A stretch of 26,550 bases of DNA from a virus (IMGVR_UViG_3300030117_001852:3097-29646), one strand, 5' to 3'. Counted from the first letter of the stretch, positions 14,877 to 20,611 are shown. Numbers and translations: made by a program. The notes: generated by a model not told the origin, from the sequence alone.

Positions 14877-15839
14877 ATGATTACCAAAGACGCAGCAGCA
14901 GCAAAAAAAATAACAGACAATTGGCTTGAAAATATAAAAGATCTACCAGATTGGGTAGAAATTTATAAATTAAATCATTGGTCGCCATCACAATTAAATT
15001 CAATGGATTGTTTATGGAGCTATAAATATTTGTACTTATCTCAAGAGGAAAGAAGAAAACTTCCAATCAATTCTAAAATGTTTGCTGGTGTTTGCATCGG
15101 AGATTTAGCTCAATTAGTGTTTGGTGATTTTTTGTGGCAGCATAAAACTGGAGAAGGATTAATTAAAAAAGAAATTCCTCCTCAAAGAAAAGTATTTGAT
15201 AAAATTTTAGATAAATTTAATTTATATGAGCCAGCAGATGATACAGACAAGGCTCAACATAATGTTAATAGATTAGGATTAGCAAAAGCATTTTTAACAC
15301 TAAAAAAAGGTTTAAGAGAAATTAATTTAAAATCTCCAGTGGAATGTGAAAGATCTGTATCTTTATTTTTACAAGATTGCGTTCTTCCAACAATAGGTAG
15401 AATTGATGTGGAAGATAAAAATTCATTTATAGAAATTAAAACAAAGTGGAAGAAAAAAAATAGACCCAAAAAAGATGGTACATCAACTTATTCATTACCT
15501 AAAATAGATGATGGTTATTTAGGAATGGAAGATCATTTGGCCCAGGTAGCATTTTACTATTTTGCTAACCAGGAAAAAAAGAAACCATATTTATTTGTAA
15601 TGAATGAAGAAAATTACAATATTTTTACTTCAGATAATTGCGATGGGATGAAACCAGAAAATTTAAAAAGATTATTAAACAAATTAACTTTAGTAGCAAA
15701 AAGACGTGAAAGAATTATGAACAATCATGCTGGTAAAAACACCTGGCATCAAGATATAGCTCCAGATTTTGACCATTTTTTTTGGAAAAACATGGGAGAG
15801 CATAAAGATATTGCTATGAAATTATGGGGTTTACAGTGA
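14877..15839 (+). CDS. PD-(D/E)XK (RecB-type) exonuclease
   Basis: 320 residues. The core motif is G-R-I-D-V (Asp177), then IEIKTK (Glu186, Lys188) and a HLAQVAFYY helix (Gln223, Tyr227), the D-(E)xK-QxxxY layout of RecB-family nucleases such as phage exonucleases and Cas4. The N-terminal part has a W-S-P-S-Q-L-N-S segment typical of PD-(D/E)XK proteins that start with a SxL-x-x-Y/F motif. It lies two genes before an annealing-type protein and three before an SSB-like protein, so its likely job is 5'-end resection in phage recombination. The start lacks a Shine-Dalgarno, so it may be coupled to the leader. Confidence 0.85.
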   Translation: MITKDAAAAKKITDNWLENIKDLPDWVEIYKLNHWSPSQLNSMDCLWSYKYLYLSQEERRKLPINSKMFAGVCIGDLAQLVFGDFLWQHKTGEGLIKKEIPPQRKVFDKILDKFNLYEPADDTDKAQHNVNRLGLAKAFLTLKKGLREINLKSPVECERSVSLFLQDCVLPTIGRIDVEDKNSFIEIKTKWKKKNRPKKDGTSTYSLPKIDDGYLGMEDHLAQVAFYYFANQEKKKPYLFVMNEENYNIFTSDNCDGMKPENLKRLLNKLTLVAKRRERIMNNHAGKNTWHQDIAPDFDHFFWKNMGEHKDIAMKLWGLQ

Positions 15840-16084
15840 AAGAATTAAAACAAGATCCATCTGTTGTTAATGTGCAACTGTGGATGTTAAAAAAATTTAG
15901 CAAAGATGAAAAACCGATAAAGCGTAAATTGCTCCTTAACTTTTTAGCTTTAGTCTTTTTTTCCCTCGTAATAGTTAGCTTTGTTAAATATAGCCAGAGT
16001 AGTCATGCAGCGATGCTTGACCGCGTTTTAGGATCTTATGCAGCTCCCTTTATCGCGCATTCAGCTCTGGCTATTAAAAATTGA
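15836..16084 (+). CDS. Small membrane protein, 82 aa
   Basis: 82 residues from GTG 15836, which overlaps the TGA of the nuclease (GTGA); an ATG 12 bases upstream is an alternative. One strong hydrophobic helix (LLLNFLALVFFSLVIVSFVK) follows a basic segment (FSKDEKPIKRK), predicting N-in topology, and a second, weaker hydrophobic stretch (AAPFIAHSALAI) is at the end. No family recognised. A membrane protein placed between a nuclease and an annealing protein is unusual; an immunity or superinfection role would be possible, but nothing in the sequence shows it. Confidence 0.6.
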   Translation: MKELKQDPSVVNVQLWMLKKFSKDEKPIKRKLLLNFLALVFFSLVIVSFVKYSQSSHAAMLDRVLGSYAAPFIAHSALAIKN

Positions 16085-16091
16085 AGGATCC

Positions 16092-16676
16092 ATGGGTAAA
16101 GTTGTAAACATTAATAAAATTGATACTGAAATTCAAAAATTAAAAACCAATGGTGGTATGTGGAAAATTAAAAATGGATCTTATGCCATAAAACATTTGG
16201 AAGTAGAAAGATTAGCAAGGTTATACAATATTCAAACTAATATTGAATTAAAACATTGTGATTTAACTAATGGTTGTGCAGTTGTAAAAGCTGTTGCTAC
16301 TTACCAAGATAAAAATTTTTATAGTTTTGGAGAAGTATCTCCACAAAATAATGATTTTGAATATCCATTAGCAGTGGCAGAAAAAAGAGCTGCGGATAGA
16401 GCTATACTTAAAGCTCTTGGTATTCATGGCAATGTTTATAGTGCTGAAGAACTTCCAAACATAAAAAATAATAACAATGAAAATAATAATACGAGTACAG
16501 ACCAGGGGGATATTATTTTAGAAAAAATTAAAACTATTACGCATCAAGGTAATTTAGAGGAGCTAAAAAGCAAAAATAAAAAATTTTTAAATGATATTAA
16601 AAAAAAGAATTTACTAAGGTTTCAAGAATTAAAGCAAGCCTTTTTAAATAGAGAACAGCAATTAACGGAAGGATAA
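16092..16676 (+). CDS. Single-strand annealing protein (Rad52/Erf-type superfamily)
   Basis: 194 residues from ATG 16092, with GAAGGATCC in front; the frame extends upstream but that part overlaps the membrane gene. Residues 15-120 hold a beta-beta-beta-alpha pattern with YSFGEVSPQN followed by F-E-Y-P-L-A-V-A-E-K-R-A-A-D-R-A-I-L-K-A-L-G, close to the Rad52/22 and Erf-like annealing proteins, in which this helix carries DNA-contacting Arg/Lys. The C-terminal third is Asn/Lys-rich and helical. With the nuclease upstream and the SSB-like protein downstream it completes a phage recombination cassette. I am sure of the superfamily type, less of the exact family. Confidence 0.65.
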   Translation: MGKVVNINKIDTEIQKLKTNGGMWKIKNGSYAIKHLEVERLARLYNIQTNIELKHCDLTNGCAVVKAVATYQDKNFYSFGEVSPQNNDFEYPLAVAEKRAADRAILKALGIHGNVYSAEELPNIKNNNNENNNTSTDQGDIILEKIKTITHQGNLEELKSKNKKFLNDIKKKNLLRFQELKQAFLNREQQLTEG

Positions 16677-16682
16677 ACATTT

Positions 16683-16994
16683 ATGGCTGACTTTAAGAAA
16701 CCACAAGATCCAAACTGGGTGGCAACATTTAGTTTGAAACGTAATCCAGATAAAAAACCACAAGATCCAACGACAAGCAGTAGACCAGATCTTATTTTAA
16801 CTGATAGTGAAAAAGTTAATGAAAAAACTGGTAAACCTTATCGAAAAAACTTTACTATTGATGGTGTTTGGCATGAGGCATCTGCTTATATCCAGGAGGA
16901 TAAATCTTTAAAGATTACTATAAAGAAAACTGGAACTGGTGGAGGCGCACCTATAAAACCCGCAGCTCCAGCTCTTGAAGATGCTCCTTGGTAA
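16683..16994 (+). CDS. Single-stranded DNA-binding protein-like, with acidic C-terminal tip
   Basis: 103 residues. The middle (KVNEKTGKPYRKNFTIDGVW then H-E-A-S-A-Y-I-Q) is a short set of beta strands, as in an OB-like fold, and the protein ends in a Pro/Ala linker and ALEDAPW. An acidic tail closing with Pro and an aromatic residue is the hallmark of bacterial SSB (D-D-D-I-P-F), used to dock replication and repair enzymes. Two copies of K-P-Q-D-P are present in the N-terminal part. Position seven bases after the annealing protein strengthens the SSB assignment. No similarity to canonical SSB was seen outside the tail. Confidence 0.65.
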   Translation: MADFKKPQDPNWVATFSLKRNPDKKPQDPTTSSRPDLILTDSEKVNEKTGKPYRKNFTIDGVWHEASAYIQEDKSLKITIKKTGTGGGAPIKPAAPALEDAPW

Positions 16995-17000
16995 TTTTCA

Positions 17001-17219
17001 ATGCAGCAATATGGTTTAACTGAAAAGCAATTAAAACTTTTTAAGTTTATAAAAAACTATATTACAAAAAATAAAATATCGCCATCTTACGAAGAAATGA
17101 AGGTGGCGATAGGATTAAAATCTAAATGCAGTATTCAAAGGAAAATAGAACAGTTACAAGATAGAGGATGGCTAACAAAATTACACGGAAAATCACGCAG
17201 CATAAAAATTCTAAAATGA
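17001..17219 (+). CDS. LexA-type winged-HTH protein (DNA-binding domain only), 72 aa
   Basis: 72 residues that match the LexA N-terminal domain almost end to end: LTEKQLKLFKFIKNYITKNK, ISPSYEEMKVAIGLKSKCSI (recognition helix) and LQDRGWLTKLHGKSRSIKIL (wing). The C-terminal peptidase and dimerisation domain of LexA is absent, so the protein cannot self-cleave. It may compete with host LexA for SOS operators or regulate phage promoters such as the duplicated ones at 17.9 and 18.7 kb. Its TGA overlaps the DUF3310 gene's ATG. A truncated LexA remnant is the alternative, but clean ends argue for a genuine small regulator. Confidence 0.8.
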   Translation: MQQYGLTEKQLKLFKFIKNYITKNKISPSYEEMKVAIGLKSKCSIQRKIEQLQDRGWLTKLHGKSRSIKILK

Positions 17220-17461
17220 CACACAAAGATATTTTTAAAGAGTTTACTTATGATTGTTTGGCAGAACAAATTGGCGGAGATCATTATAAAAAAATGAAAG
17301 TATCTCCAGCTTATTTTATATCAGAAAATAAACTATTGTTTGCTGAAGGAAATGTTGTAAAATTAGTGTGTCGACACCAAGATAAAAATAAAAAAGAAGA
17401 TATTCAAAAAGCAATTCATTATTTAAACATAATTTTAGAAAGAGATTATCCTGATGGGTAA
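17216..17461 (+). CDS. DUF3310 protein, 81 aa
   Basis: 81 residues from ATG 17216, which overlaps the TGA of the LexA-like gene (ATGA). IGGDHYKKMKVSPAYFISEN, then LLFAEGNVVKLVCRHQDKNK and K-E-D-I-Q-K-A-I-H-Y-L form the full DUF3310 signature (G-G-D-H-Y, G-N-V-V-K, K-x-x-D-I-x-K-A). The family is a common phage nucleotide-kinase-region or replication-region protein of unknown mechanism, distantly reminiscent of all-alpha MazG-type nucleotide hydrolases. It sits in the recombination operon between regulators and unknown small genes. Confidence 0.85.
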   Translation: MTHKDIFKEFTYDCLAEQIGGDHYKKMKVSPAYFISENKLLFAEGNVVKLVCRHQDKNKKEDIQKAIHYLNIILERDYPDG

Positions 17462-17717
17462 AGTAGAAAAATTCTGGAATGGAAGTACAAACTTTACAGT
17501 GACTGAAACCTTCCCTTCCGTTTCGGCAGCTTTAAAACAAACTATACCGAGTGACGCTGCTGTTTATGAAGTTGATGGTAAAACTATCAGCTTTGAGTTC
17601 ACTCGAATAAAAGAGGTAAGTAATGATAAACCATTACGTACACCTGGAAAACAAAATCCAGGTAAAACAAAAGGAGAGAAAAAACTTGAACACAAAAATA
17701 ACAAAAATGTTAAATAG
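17454..17717 (+). CDS. Hypothetical protein, 87 aa
   Basis: 87 residues, overlapping the DUF3310 gene's stop by eight bases. The first half looks like short beta strands (FTVTETFPSVSAALKQTIPS, AAVYEVDGKTISFEFTRIKE), the second half is a Lys/Asn-rich, probably disordered tail with T-P-G-K-Q-N-P-G-K-T-K-G-E-K-K. No family recognised. The basic tail suggests nucleic-acid contact, and the operon context is recombination and regulation. Confidence 0.55.
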   Translation: MGKVEKFWNGSTNFTVTETFPSVSAALKQTIPSDAAVYEVDGKTISFEFTRIKEVSNDKPLRTPGKQNPGKTKGEKKLEHKNNKNVK

Positions 17718-17820
17718 TGATACAGTTAATCCAGCGATAGCTGCTCTCTCCAAACAAAGTCATTCAAAGCTAATTGATATAATTACTTTGAAGGATGAAC
17801 AAAGTAAAATACCAGGTTAA
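17686..17820 (+). CDS. Small hypothetical protein, 44 aa
   Basis: 44 residues from TTG 17686, preceded by AAAGGAGAG with suitable spacing; an internal ATG (17707) would give 37 residues, and the open frame upstream overlaps the 87-aa gene. The core NPAIAALSKQSHSKLIDIIT looks like one or two short helices. It overlaps the previous gene by 32 bases. Its last codons run into the inverted repeat TACCAG...CTGGTA. Coding is likely but not certain. Confidence 0.4.
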   Translation: MNTKITKMLNSDTVNPAIAALSKQSHSKLIDIITLKDEQSKIPG

Positions 17821-17828
17821 TCTGGTAC
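17811..17828 (+). repeat. Inverted repeat TACCAG / CTGGTA
   Basis: TACCAG, six-base loop GTTAAT, CTGGTA, across the stop of the 44-aa frame. The same ACCAG/CTGGT arms recur as ACCAGATTGGT (17889-17899) and ACCAATCTGGT (18655-18665), each at the upstream edge of a promoter copy. The stem lacks a following T run, so a protein-binding site or weak RNA hairpin is more likely than a terminator. Confidence 0.45.
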
Positions 17829-17888
17829 TTTATAACTATTCTAAACTAATTAATTTTAGTAATACCCCCGCTCCGCCTAAATAAACTT

Positions 17889-17959
17889 ACCAGATTGGTA
17901 AAAATATTTCTTGATATGGGTTGACTTATGCCAAATTGGCAACTATATATATTATATGG
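17889..17959 (+). promoter_or_regulatory. Promoter-operator block, copy 1
   Basis: Block starts with ACCAGATTGGT, continues through TGATATGGG to TTGACT (-35, 17921-17926), a 17-base spacer holding the perfect palindrome TGCCAAATTGGCA (17929-17941), TATATA (-10, 17944-17949) and an ATG (17956) exactly where transcription should start. An operator between -35 and -10 predicts tight repression. The mRNA would be leaderless. The whole block recurs with about 85 percent identity at 18655-18724. Confidence 0.7.
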
Positions 17960-18117
17960 TAAAAAACTTCAAAAGATACAAGTTCGCTACCTTCTCTGCT
18001 TTAGAGAAATACTTCACAAAAGTTATCCTTCCACAAAAAAATAAATCTTCAAAAGTTATCGGCAAGGTTTTGCTTGTGTGGGATAAAAAATCAAAAACAA
18101 ATAAGGAGGCTGCATAA
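17956..18117 (+). CDS. Small basic protein, 53 aa, leaderless, C-terminal KEAA
   Basis: 53 residues, very basic (MVKNFKRYKFATFSALEKYF at the start). ATG 17956 is chosen over the in-frame TTG at 17911 because the latter lies upstream of the -35 box and would require transcription through the promoter. There is no Shine-Dalgarno, in keeping with a leaderless message. The last codons AAG GAG GCT GCA form both the Lys-Glu-Ala-Ala tail and the AAGGAGG Shine-Dalgarno of the next gene. No family recognised; pI and size suggest a nucleic-acid or ribosome binder. Confidence 0.6.
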   Translation: MVKNFKRYKFATFSALEKYFTKVILPQKNKSSKVIGKVLLVWDKKSKTNKEAA

Positions 18118-18648
18118 ATGAGAAAACTTACTAACGCTGCGCAAGTTGCTAAATTGATAAAGCAACAAGCCAAAGAACTTGGTTTAAAGGTTACAGCAAA
18201 ATCTCAAAACTTTTCAATGGGTAATTCAGTTTCAGTTCATATTTTATCTGGAACTGATGCAGCTGTTGAACAGTTAAAAAAAGATACAGTGAAATATGAG
18301 TATGGTACTTTTGATGGCATGACCGACAGCTACCATGCTGATAATGTTAGAGAGGATATTCCTCAGACAAAATATTTAATGATTAATGATGATAGAGCAG
18401 AAAACATTATCAAAGATAATCTAGATCAAACTGAGAAAAGATTTTACGAACATAGATTTACTTACAATAATGTTAATTGCACTTCTTACCAATGGTTACA
18501 AAAATTAAAAGAGGAAGCTGAAGAAGATTGGCAAAATGTTTTAAAAACTTTACTCCAGGATTTCAATGCTGCTGGAGCAAATTCAGTTACAACTCAATTA
18601 AATGGTTTTGTTTTTCAAATAACTAAAAATAGAAAGGAGGCAGCATAA
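18118..18648 (+). CDS. LPD29-like protein, 176 aa
   Basis: 176 residues. The start (NAAQVAKLIKQQAKELGLKV then T-A-K-S-Q-N-F-S-M-G-N-S-V-S-V-H) followed by a YGTFDGMTDSYHAD segment resembles large polyvalent-protein-associated domain 29, in which a 'A-K-L-I-R-x-x-L-K', a small beta unit and an F-D-G-M-x-D motif occur in that order. LPD domains are found in phage and plasmid proteins that enter or act early in a cell; biochemical function is unknown. The second half is helical. Good Shine-Dalgarno (AAGGAGG, 8 bases before ATG). It ends in NRKEAA, and the Shine-Dalgarno encoded there has no gene behind it. Confidence 0.6.
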   Translation: MRKLTNAAQVAKLIKQQAKELGLKVTAKSQNFSMGNSVSVHILSGTDAAVEQLKKDTVKYEYGTFDGMTDSYHADNVREDIPQTKYLMINDDRAENIIKDNLDQTEKRFYEHRFTYNNVNCTSYQWLQKLKEEAEEDWQNVLKTLLQDFNAAGANSVTTQLNGFVFQITKNRKEAA

Positions 18649-18654
18649 TAAATA

Positions 18655-18724
18655 ACCAATCTGGTAAAAAAATATCTGATATGGGATTGACAATGCCAAA
18701 TTGGCAATTATATATATTGTATGG
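18655..18724 (+). promoter_or_regulatory. Promoter-operator block, copy 2
   Basis: ACCAATCTGGT (the exact reverse complement of the copy-1 edge), TGATATGGG, TTGACA (-35, 18687-18692), 16-base spacer with TGCCAAATTGGCA (18694-18706), TATATA (-10, 18709-18714) and an ATG at 18721 at the predicted start point. The -35 is the full consensus, so this copy may be stronger than copy 1. It lies directly behind the orphan Shine-Dalgarno of the 176-aa gene. Confidence 0.7.
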
Positions 18725-18759
18725 ATGATAAATTAAAAAATAAAAAAAAGGAGGCTGCA

Positions 18760-18960
18760 ATGACAAAATTTGCATTTAGATGGAGATCAAAACACTTTGT
18801 AGTTTTTGATAAAGATAATCCAATATTAAAAGACAATATAGAAGCTAAAGATTTGGATGATGCTTGGAAAATTTGGTTTGAAAAACATTTATTAGGCAAT
18901 ACAGACCAAATGAAAAATCTTAATCAAATTGAAATTATACAATTAAAGGAGGCAGTATAG
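18760..18960 (+). CDS. Small protein, 66 aa, C-terminal KEAV
   Basis: 66 residues from ATG 18760, which has AAGGAGG five bases in front. The frame is open from ATG 18721, giving 13 extra residues (MDDKLKNKKKEAA); these look like a remnant leader gene that has lost its stop, so either start may be used. The sequence FAFRWRSKHFVVFDKDNPIL and later LDDAWKIWFEKHLLG give a compact alpha/beta domain of no recognised family. The stop overlaps the GTG of the next gene (TAGTG). It is under promoter copy 2. Confidence 0.6.
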   Translation: MTKFAFRWRSKHFVVFDKDNPILKDNIEAKDLDDAWKIWFEKHLLGNTDQMKNLNQIEIIQLKEAV

Positions 18961-19205
18961 TGAACCACTTAACAAATGTTAATTTGTTCAAACAATTAGA
19001 TTACCCAAGTTGGAGTTTTAGTCAGTATGGAGATATGGGTATCACAATCAAAAAAGATAACGAAGTTACTAACTGGAAAAAATACATACAAGCCAATATG
19101 AATGCTGGTTTGTTTGGTACTGGTTATACAGTTGAGCCATACAAAAAAATAGATGGCATAAAAAAAACTGTTGTTAATAAATTTAACTTAAAGGAGGCTG
19201 CTTAA
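18960..19205 (+). CDS. Small protein, 81 aa, GTG start, C-terminal KEAA
   Basis: 81 residues, start GTG 18960 with AAGGAGG seven bases upstream, overlapping the previous stop by one base. Aromatic-rich (LDYPSWSFSQYGDMGITIKK, then N-W-K-K-Y-I-Q-A-N-M-N-A-G-L-F-G-T-G). No family, signal peptide or membrane segment. The last codons again encode L-K-E-A-A and supply the Shine-Dalgarno for the following gene. Expression is coupled to its neighbours on both sides. Confidence 0.65.
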   Translation: MNHLTNVNLFKQLDYPSWSFSQYGDMGITIKKDNEVTNWKKYIQANMNAGLFGTGYTVEPYKKIDGIKKTVVNKFNLKEAA

Positions 19206-19402
19206 TGACTAAAGATAATACTTATGATGATAAAACTGGATATTTAACAATGAATGATCCAGAAATTAATCCAGGTACAGCTCTTTATCCGTACACTAAA
19301 AAAGATAAACCAGAGGCGGGTAAAACTTATGCTTTAACTGGAACCAAAGATGACAAGTGTATTTTAAATGGCAACACATGGAAGGAAAGCGAGGTTAAAT
19401 AA
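19205..19402 (+). CDS. Small acidic/neutral protein, 65 aa
   Basis: 65 residues, ATG 19205 sharing one base with the previous stop and AAGGAGG seven bases upstream. Rich in Thr, Lys, Asp and Gly with two repeats of a T-G-x-K-D/T-G-Y style turn; probably a small beta protein. Unlike its neighbours it does not end in KEAA but in K-E-S-E-V-K, where the codons GAA AGC GAG G provide only a weak Shine-Dalgarno for the integrase one base after the stop. No function recognised. Confidence 0.6.
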   Translation: MTKDNTYDDKTGYLTMNDPEINPGTALYPYTKKDKPEAGKTYALTGTKDDKCILNGNTWKESEVK

Positions 19403-19403
19403 T

Positions 19404-20609
19404 ATGAAAGTTCAAGTTGTTACTGTTGATAGAGCTGGCGGTAAAAAATTAGTTGTCCAGGTAGTTTATAAAGTTAATGGTAAAATTAAAAAACAAAATA
19501 AAGAAGTTTTTGGATTAAATGAAAGAAGGAAAGCAGAAGCTCTTAGATCTAAATTACAAAATGCAGAAAAAATAGATGTAATAGATCAAAAAATAGATTT
19601 TGATTTTGCTTTTGAAGAATATTTTAAAGTTATAAATAAAGATCCAGATACAACATCTAAATATAAAGATATGCAGATTGCTTATATTAACAATCATGTA
19701 AGACCGCATATTAATAAACAATATTTATCAGACTATTTACTATCAGATTTTAAAGAAGTTACTTTAATTGGTATTAAAAATAGCAAATGTTTGCTTTGGG
19801 TTAAAAAAGATGGGTTCGGTAGTTATAAGAAAAAAAATGAAACCATAGGTAAAATTACTATTAGAGCTGCGGTATTAGAATTTAAAAAATTCGTAAATTT
19901 TTGTGCCAGCAGAAAATGGAAAATAGATTATTCTATTGCAAATTTTAAATTTGGAGCAAAATATTTTGCTGATTATAATAGTAAAATTAAGTGGATGCCT
20001 ACTACTCCAGAACTATTAGCTGTTGTAAATAAGGAACCAGATCTACAACTAAGAACTTTGTATAAAACAGCTGCTGAAACTGGTGCAAGATTAAATGAAT
20101 TGCTTGGTATTTGTTATGAAAGTGTGGATTTTGACCAGGGAGGTGTATTTTTAGACCACTCTATCAATGAAGAAAATACTTTTAGACCATACAAGGTAAA
20201 AACACAGAGAAGATTTGTTACAATTTCTGATGACTTATTAGATTTATTTGATATTTGGATGAAGGCTCAAATGTTTCCAATTACTCATAGAAATTTAACT
20301 TTTAAAAATCCAGATAGCAATCAAATGGAGAGAAGAACTTTTAAAAGAATGTTTAATATACCTATTCACGGAGCTAGAAAAAGAGTTAAAATTTCTGCAA
20401 AAAGATTGGGTATTCACTGGCCCAATGGTATGTCACCTTTTAGAAAATGGAGCATATCAAGAATGCAAGAGCTTAAAATTTTAACTGAAAAACAAATGGA
20501 TGATAGATTTGGTAACTCTAAAGATATTAGACAATCTAATTACATTAGAGATTTGAATTTGAATGAGAATGAAAGAAAAGCTGCTGTTAATCAACTAACC
20601 AAAGGATGA
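19404..20609 (+). CDS. int: Tyrosine-family integrase
   Basis: 401 residues from ATG 19404, two bases after the previous stop; an in-frame upstream ATG at 19368 is rejected because it lies inside the 65-aa gene. The catalytic domain shows TGARLNELLG with Arg229, a VKTQRRFVTIS beta segment with the expected Lys, SPFRKWS where HxxR is expected (Arg347, with Ser344 in place of His), a G-N-S-K-D-I-R-Q-S-N-Y stretch and the nucleophile Tyr380. N-terminal residues 1-60 are a basic arm-binding domain, 65-190 the core-binding helices. It integrates phage DNA at an att site, most likely in the tRNA-Pro gene 0.7 kb downstream. Confidence 0.9.
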   Translation: MKVQVVTVDRAGGKKLVVQVVYKVNGKIKKQNKEVFGLNERRKAEALRSKLQNAEKIDVIDQKIDFDFAFEEYFKVINKDPDTTSKYKDMQIAYINNHVRPHINKQYLSDYLLSDFKEVTLIGIKNSKCLLWVKKDGFGSYKKKNETIGKITIRAAVLEFKKFVNFCASRKWKIDYSIANFKFGAKYFADYNSKIKWMPTTPELLAVVNKEPDLQLRTLYKTAAETGARLNELLGICYESVDFDQGGVFLDHSINEENTFRPYKVKTQRRFVTISDDLLDLFDIWMKAQMFPITHRNLTFKNPDSNQMERRTFKRMFNIPIHGARKRVKISAKRLGIHWPNGMSPFRKWSISRMQELKILTEKQMDDRFGNSKDIRQSNYIRDLNLNENERKAAVNQLTKG

Positions 20610-20611
20610 TA

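Noticed and set aside
17911-17955. Longer 68-aa frame starting with TTG at 17911
   Set aside because: It reads through the promoter and operator of copy 1; the added residues are simply translated operator sequence.
17956-19402. Small-gene cassette as a toxin-antitoxin system
   Set aside because: No known toxin or antitoxin motif (RelE, PIN, HicA, Phd, MazE type) is visible and there are five genes, not a pair.
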